DNA of 9,336 bases from Coriobacteriales bacterium (GTDB lineage: Bacteria; Actinomycetota; Coriobacteriia; Coriobacteriales; UBA8131): the NCBI GenBank assembly GCA_031282085.1, contig JAITEK010000063.1:1-9336 (forward strand), read 5' to 3'. Numbering within the stretch: position 1 is the first letter of the stretch; every line of letters begins with the position of its first letter. The notes beneath the pieces were generated by a model that did not search any database, was not told the DNA's origin, and saw only the letters and a program-made list of their open reading frames with translations. A program made the position numbers and the translations under genes. Shown here in pieces: positions 6,647-9,336 of the stretch.

Positions 6647-6663
6647 AAAAGTGCTGTTCAAGG

Positions 6664-6672
6664 TGCTACAAT
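6664..6672 (+). promoter_or_regulatory. Extended -10 promoter of veg
   Basis: TG-C-TACAAT is an extended -10 element (five of six in the hexamer plus the TGn motif), about 37 bases before the veg start codon. No good -35 is seen, which an extended -10 can tolerate. The palindrome at 6627-6646 is just upstream. Confidence 0.5.
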
Positions 6673-6708
6673 GTCGGTTTGACTGAAGTTTACTGGAGGA
6701 TATTCCTA

Positions 6709-6996
6709 ATGGATTTAACACAGCAAGCGACGATTGTTGCGCGCATACACGATACGCTGGCACATCAGACGGGCAAACGACTCAAAGTCAAAGCAAATAT
6801 GGGCCGCTCCAAGATCATCGAATGTGAAGGTGTTCTCACGCAGGCGCATCCGCAGCTGTTCATCATGGAAGTCGAGCGCAAACGTGGCCGTATCACCCGT
6901 CAATCGTACCAGTATGTCGACATCCTCACCGGAACCGTTGAGTTGATGCATGTCGAGAGCGATGAGCCGCTGTTCCCTGCCCTTTTAGAGAACTGA
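6709..6996 (+). CDS. veg: Veg family protein
   Basis: Small cytoplasmic protein of 95 residues, close to the length of Bacillus subtilis Veg (DUF1021 family). The start is ATG 6709, eight bases after TGGAGGA (6694-6700); the frame is open further upstream to a TTG at 6679, but that part contains the ribosome site. GKRLKVKANMGRSK (22-35), EGVL (40-43) and SYQYVDILTGTVEL (66-79) follow the family pattern of a basic N-terminal block followed by a strand-rich core. Veg is highly expressed in Bacillus and has been linked to biofilm control through the SinR pathway; that partner is not expected here, so the role in this organism is open. It probably forms its own transcription unit, downstream of nrdDG and upstream of the SRP RNA. 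Confidence 0.88.
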   Translation: MDLTQQATIVARIHDTLAHQTGKRLKVKANMGRSKIIECEGVLTQAHPQLFIMEVERKRGRITRQSYQYVDILTGTVELMHVESDEPLFPALLEN

Positions 6997-7040
6997 GACC
7001 GCGTCGTCTTCGCACGCGCCCCTCATTTATGAGAGAATAG

Positions 7041-7130
7041 ATGAGGCTTGGGCGGCGTCATGCTCTGAACCTGGTCAGGTCCTGGCGGAAGCAGCCATAA
7101 GGGGCCGCTGACGAGCGCTCAAGCCTCCTG
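7041..7130 (+). ncRNA. ffs: Signal recognition particle RNA, small bacterial type (4.5S)
   Basis: RNA of the signal recognition particle, which with Ffh targets membrane and secreted proteins. The conserved core GGTCAGGTCC and GGAAGCAGCC (7073-7082 and 7087-7096) identifies it. The ends pair as GAGGCTTGGGCG (7043-7054) with CGCTCAAGCCTC (7116-7127), a 12-base-pair closing helix with one G-U, and CGTCA (7056-7060) pairs with TGACG (7109-7113). The tetraloop between the core halves is UGGC, not the common GGAA. A poor -10 (TATGAG, 7028-7033) fits a start near 7041. The exact ends are estimated from pairing. Confidence 0.92.
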
Positions 7131-7276
7131 CTTCCTGTGGCTCGTGTCTTGCCCTTCAAACAGAACCTGAGTGTACTCACGTATGTTAATACGCTCTGTG
7201 CGCTCAGAACCTGTTTTCAGGGCAATCCATCGACCCACAGAAACCGGGAGATTCTAACCCCGAAAAAAGGACCTCT
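7131..7276 (+). promoter_or_regulatory. Structured leader upstream of the dedA-like gene
   Basis: Two nested structures lie between the SRP RNA and the DedA start. The first pairs 7149-7171 with 7203-7225 (18 of 23 positions, including TTGCCCT/AGGGCAA, AAACAG/CTGTTT and CTGAG/CTCAG), enclosing a small hairpin CGTAT-gtta-ATACG. The second pairs CCACAGA (7235-7241) with TCTGTGG (7274-7280), which includes the GTG start codon, and encloses the ribosome site and a possible CGGG/CCCG pairing. CAGAACCTG occurs twice, in both arms of the first hairpin. It matches no riboswitch class I recognise. Confidence 0.45.
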
Positions 7277-7927
7277 GTGGAGATTATCCAATTCTTTATA
7301 GACCTGCTGCGTGACCCGCGTGGGTTCATCGCTCAGTGGATCACTGACCTGGGGCCGGTGTGGGTCTACACACCGCTGTTCATCATCATCTTCATCGAGA
7401 CGGGACTGGTGGTAACGCCCTTTCTGCCGGGCGACTCGCTGCTGTTCGCGGCGGGGGTCTTTGCCGCGCCGGGCGGCGGCCTTAACCTCGCGGCCCTGCT
7501 CATCAGCCTGTATATAGCCGCGGTGCTCGGCAACACCTCCAACTACTGGATCGGCCGCAAAGTGGGGCAGGCCATCATCGACTCCGGCCGCGTCAAGGCG
7601 CTTACGCCTGAACGTATCGAGAAGACCCAGGCCATGTTCGACAAATACGGCCTGCTCGCCGTGGTCCTCACGCGCTTCTTCCCCATCATCCGCACCTTCG
7701 CGCCCTTCCTCGCGGGGGTCGGCGGCATGCACTTCGGCCGCTTCACGGTATTCAACGTAATCGGCGGCGTGCTCTGGGTGACCATCTTCACGCTGTTGGG
7801 CTACTTCTTCGGCGGCATCCCCTTCGTGCAGGACAACTTCGAGCTCATCATCATCGCCATCGTCGTCATCAGCTTCATCCCCACCGTCGTCGGCATCGTC
7901 AAAGTGCGGACGGCAAAGCGCGCATAA
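7277..7927 (+). CDS. DedA family integral membrane protein (SNARE-associated domain, VTT)
   Basis: Predicted 216-residue inner-membrane protein with several hydrophobic helices and two re-entrant segments, the usual DedA size. GTG 7277 is chosen as start because AAAAAAGGA ends five bases before it. ETGLVVTPFLPGDSLL contains the essential acidic residues (Glu41, Asp53), and TRFFPIIRTFAPFLAGVGGM contains the conserved arginines (Arg133, Arg139); these correspond to Glu39, Asp51, Arg130 and Arg136 reported as essential in E. coli YqjA/YghB. The family supports membrane homeostasis, and some members recycle undecaprenyl phosphate across the membrane. Which lipid this one handles is not visible. 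A leader that can cover the start codon lies upstream. The stop codon is the first base-pairing part of the G-rich inverted repeat, so the gene end and the repeat touch. Confidence 0.93.
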   Translation: MEIIQFFIDLLRDPRGFIAQWITDLGPVWVYTPLFIIIFIETGLVVTPFLPGDSLLFAAGVFAAPGGGLNLAALLISLYIAAVLGNTSNYWIGRKVGQAIIDSGRVKALTPERIEKTQAMFDKYGLLAVVLTRFFPIIRTFAPFLAGVGGMHFGRFTVFNVIGGVLWVTIFTLLGYFFGGIPFVQDNFELIIIAIVVISFIPTVVGIVKVRTAKRA

Positions 7928-8054
7928 GGGGACGGGGCTGGGACAGGGGGACGGGGCAACTGTTCCACATGATGACACGTTTTCGATGCAGCAACAATCT
8001 CACCAGGTGGGACAGCTGCCCCGTCCCCCTCTGCCCCACTTGCCCCGTCCCCTT
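7926..8054. repeat. Large inverted pair of G-rich REP-like repeats
   Basis: The left arm (7926-7968) reads AAGGGGACGGGGC, GGGACAGGGGGACGGGG, CAACTGTTCCAC. The right arm (8007-8054) is its reverse complement with small changes (GGGGCAGAGGGGGACGGGG, CAGCTGTCCCAC). The 38-base centre shows no gene. It sits between the convergent dedA and torD genes, a typical position for REP/BIME elements, and as RNA could form a long hairpin that blocks read-through both ways. Similar G-rich palindromes in other bacteria are associated with REP-associated tyrosine transposases; none is in this window. Confidence 0.8.
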
Positions 8055-8096
8055 CCTGCCTAGCCCAAAGATTCCCGCGCTTTGCACGAGAATGGC

Positions 8097-8228
8097 ATGA
8101 GGAAGATGTCTGTGCTGATGACCGAGGACTACCTTGAGGAGAGGGCTAAGCGTGGTAGTCGCGAGAGCTTCAGGCAACTGATGGACAAAATCCCCGCCGT
8201 GGAACCGGAGCCTTTCGACAGGCTTTAA
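8097..8228 (+). CDS. Small hypothetical protein, possibly a remnant
   Basis: A 43-codon frame, open upstream to 8064, beginning MRKMSVLMTEDYLEERA and ending VEPEPFDRL. The mix of acidic and basic residues with a likely helix (EDYLEERAKRGSRESFRQLMDKI) and a Pro-rich acidic tail looks like the C-terminal end of a small bacterial protein, for example an antitoxin, rather than random sequence. I do not recognise the family. The ribosome site is weak (GAG six bases before ATG 8097; ATG 8106 is an alternative). It begins 42 bases after the REP-like pair and overlaps the end of the torD frame antisense by 59 bases. It could be a real small gene or the 3' stub of one cut by repeat insertion. Confidence 0.35.
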   Translation: MRKMSVLMTEDYLEERAKRGSRESFRQLMDKIPAVEPEPFDRL

Positions 8229-8952
8229 CAGAGAAGGACGGGGTTGGGTCGGTGCTTTCCAGGATTAATCGGTCCAATTTGAGCCAGCCGACCAGTAGGG
8301 CGGAGGCTCGTTGATAAAAGGAATCGGGGGCTGCCTGATGGATCTGCTGGCTGAACGCTTCCACCCAGGTAAGGAGATGCGCGTCGAGGAAGTCGGCCGA
8401 ACGGCGCAGAAACGCCGAGTAGCCGCTTGCATCGCCACCGCTGGAAGCCGCACTCAAGGAGTAGGCGTTGAGGGCTTCCTGGGCCAGGCGTTGCATAAAG
8501 TCCAACTCCAGGCCGATGTGATCGTCTGCCACCTGCGGATAAGCGCTGGGGATGAAGCCCGCCTCAACGTAGTCACGGCGCACAGACAAGGTATCCGGTG
8601 AAAAGAGGGTGGCGTCAACGCTCCTGTAGACCGACTCCCAGGGACTGGCTTGGGTCGGCCCTGGGCCGACAAAGAGCCTGGTATAGGCTGCGGCGGCGTT
8701 GGCAACAAAGGTATTCGGCTCCAACAATTCAGCTTCGAGTAATTCTTCGAGTTGTTGCCGCGCGTCAGTGTACTCAGAGGCTGCCTTGCCCGTGTCGGCC
8801 AGTACGAAGAAGTCCAATACCGTTCTCGCGGCTTGTGCACGCAGGTTCTCCAGGTCTGTTCGATTAGGCTCGTTGCCAAAGATGTTCTGCAGGATGCGGT
8901 AAACACCTGCCCTCGCTGCCAGGATATTCTCCATACTCTCATCGTATGTCAT
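8170..8952 (-). CDS. TorD/DmsD-type chaperone for a molybdoenzyme
   Basis: Cytoplasmic, all-helical chaperone (260 residues) that binds the Tat signal and apo-form of a DMSO-reductase-family enzyme until the molybdenum cofactor is in place. ATG 8952 is the start, with GGAGGG eight bases upstream; a TTG at 8967 lies inside that ribosome site. YTRLFVGPG (90-98), PWESVYRS (104-111) and DDHIGLELDFM (143-153) are the family signatures. The dmsB-like gene precedes it by about 50 bases in the same direction, so both belong to one oxidoreductase operon. The fold should end near WLKLDRLILES (about 233). The last 26 or so residues (DPTPSF onward) are read from a G-rich repeat fragment and the antisense of a small reading frame, so this 3' end appears altered. 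TorD, DmsD and NarJ-like subtypes cannot be separated by eye. Confidence 0.88.
   Translation of the reverse strand: MTYDESMENILAARAGVYRILQNIFGNEPNRTDLENLRAQAARTVLDFFVLADTGKAASEYTDARQQLEELLEAELLEPNTFVANAAAAYTRLFVGPGPTQASPWESVYRSVDATLFSPDTLSVRRDYVEAGFIPSAYPQVADDHIGLELDFMQRLAQEALNAYSLSAASSGGDASGYSAFLRRSADFLDAHLLTWVEAFSQQIHQAAPDSFYQRASALLVGWLKLDRLILESTDPTPSFSVKACRKAPVPRRGFCPSVA
8236..8248. repeat. Fragment of the G-rich repeat inside the torD frame
   Basis: GGACGGGGTTGGG matches the beginning of the arms at 7929 (GGACGGGGCTGGG) with one change. On the minus strand it encodes the S-P-T-P-D part of the torD tail (residues 235-239 read in reverse order). Too short to be certain, but close to the larger copy. 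Confidence 0.4.
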
Positions 8953-8969
8953 GGTCTTTCCCTCCAACA

Positions 8970-8989
8970 GTAGGCGGCATGCCGTCTAC
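8970..8989. other. Intercistronic palindrome between dmsB-like and torD-like genes
   Basis: GTAGGCGG-CATG-CCGTCTAC is fully self-complementary apart from one G-U pair, giving an eight-base-pair stem with a CATG loop. It lies after the dmsB stop and four bases before the torD ribosome site region. In mRNA it could protect or process the upstream message, or lower torD translation. It has no T-run for termination. Confidence 0.45.
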
Positions 8990-9001
8990 TTCTGTTTGTC
9001 G

Positions 9002-9336
9002 TTACGCAACTAGTGTTTTGGACTCCAGCTCCTCCGGCGCATTGACTGTCTCACCTGGCAGTGCGCCGTTGGTGTTCAGTCGCGAGCGGTTGAAGCAGAT
9101 TGTGGGAGCGGTTTTGTCGCCGGAGGGCAGAGGCTCAACCTGGTCTACCTCGCCGTGTGCGGCTCGTAACTCCTCTATGTCGCCATAGTCCAGGCAACGT
9201 GTGGGGCAGGCGGCGACGCAGGCCGGCTTTTCCCCTGCCTCCACAAAGTCTTTGCAGTAGTCGCACTTGCGGGACTTCTTGGACTCCGCGCTCACGTAAG
9301 GAGCACCATAAGGGCAGGCAAGGGCGCAACTGCCGC
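9002..9336 (-). CDS. DMSO reductase-type iron-sulfur subunit (DmsB-like), partial
   Basis: C-terminal 111 codons of a four-cluster ferredoxin subunit; the 5' end lies beyond base 9336. Visible motifs are SCALACPYGAPYV, then KCDYC followed by CVAACPTRCLDYG (CX2CX11CX3CP), the paired cysteine pattern of DmsB/NrfC/PhsB-like subunits that pass electrons from a quinol-side anchor to a molybdopterin catalytic subunit. DIEELRAAHG is also typical of DmsB. An internal ATG at 9293-9295 is not the start, because the iron-sulfur motif continues upstream of it. The catalytic subunit is expected just outside the window, followed by this gene and torD. The actual electron acceptor cannot be told. Confidence 0.92.
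   Translation of the reverse strand, partial: GSCALACPYGAPYVSAESKKSRKCDYCKDFVEAGEKPACVAACPTRCLDYGDIEELRAAHGEVDQVEPLPSGDKTAPTICFNRSRLNTNGALPGETVNAPEELESKTLVA

Noticed and set aside
6627..6650. Terminator for nrdDG
   Set aside because: Good stem but followed by AAAAGTG, without a U-run on the plus strand; on the minus strand there is no gene to terminate.
7150..7225. Possible tRNA after the SRP RNA
   Set aside because: The ends pair only as GCCCT/AGGGC, and there is no TTCRA T-loop, no D-loop pattern and no clear anticodon stem.
7217..7978. Minus-strand open frame opposite dedA, very rich in Asp and Glu
   Set aside because: Its acidic runs are the antisense of hydrophobic and Ile/Phe codons of dedA, and it has no ribosome site or family likeness.
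1..9336. CRISPR array, phage genes or toxin-antitoxin locus
   Set aside because: No regularly spaced direct repeats, no phage structural or integrase motifs, and only one small antitoxin-like fragment with no partner.

Overview
The window reads as chromosome of a G+C-rich, strictly anaerobic bacterium, most likely a gut Coriobacteriia of the Eggerthellaceae type (inference). The pointers are a class III (oxygen-sensitive) ribonucleotide reductase, a Tat-exported lipoprotein flavoprotein reductase of the kind these organisms carry in many copies, a DMSO-reductase-type iron-sulfur subunit with its TorD chaperone, a Veg-family protein, and a small bacterial SRP RNA. No phage, plasmid, CRISPR or complete insertion sequence is visible.

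Layout. 90-1742 (minus) encodes the secreted FAD reductase, with a 5' leader and a perfect -10 box at 1743-1950. 2087-3010 (minus) encodes a three-helix membrane protein with a DUF4190-like segment and a C-terminal DUF4352 domain; its terminator lies at about 2003-2042. A gene-free stretch of about 600 bases (3011-3617) separates it from the divergent nrdD-nrdG operon (3618-6627, plus). That stretch is full of dyad symmetry: two copies of an unidentified palindromic operator, an NrdR box fused to two DnaA-box-like sequences, and smaller palindromes near the nrdD start. A further palindrome sits between nrdG and veg (6709-6996). Next come the SRP RNA (about 7041-7130), a structured leader, and a DedA-family membrane protein (7277-7927). 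Minus-strand genes fill the right end: dmsB-like (5' end outside the window) and torD-like (8170-8952), convergent with dedA.

How the parts work together. NrdD makes deoxynucleotides without oxygen after NrdG installs its glycyl radical, and the promoter carries a good match to the site of NrdR, the usual nucleotide-sensing repressor. The flavoprotein and the DmsB/TorD pair point to anaerobic respiration with organic acceptors across the membrane. SRP RNA, DedA and Veg are housekeeping or envelope functions.

G-rich REP-like repeats built on GGGACAGGGGGACGGGG with a CAACTGTCCC-type tail occur at four places (about 44-57, 1961-1989, 7926-8054, 8236-8248). The largest is an inverted pair between the convergent dedA and torD genes, and the smallest lies inside the torD reading frame. 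The most useful points for follow-up are the twin operators upstream of nrdD, the NrdR/DnaA composite site, the dedA leader that can hide its own start codon, and the altered 3' end of torD with a small overlapping reading frame. I see no evidence for a complete new multi-gene system in this window.
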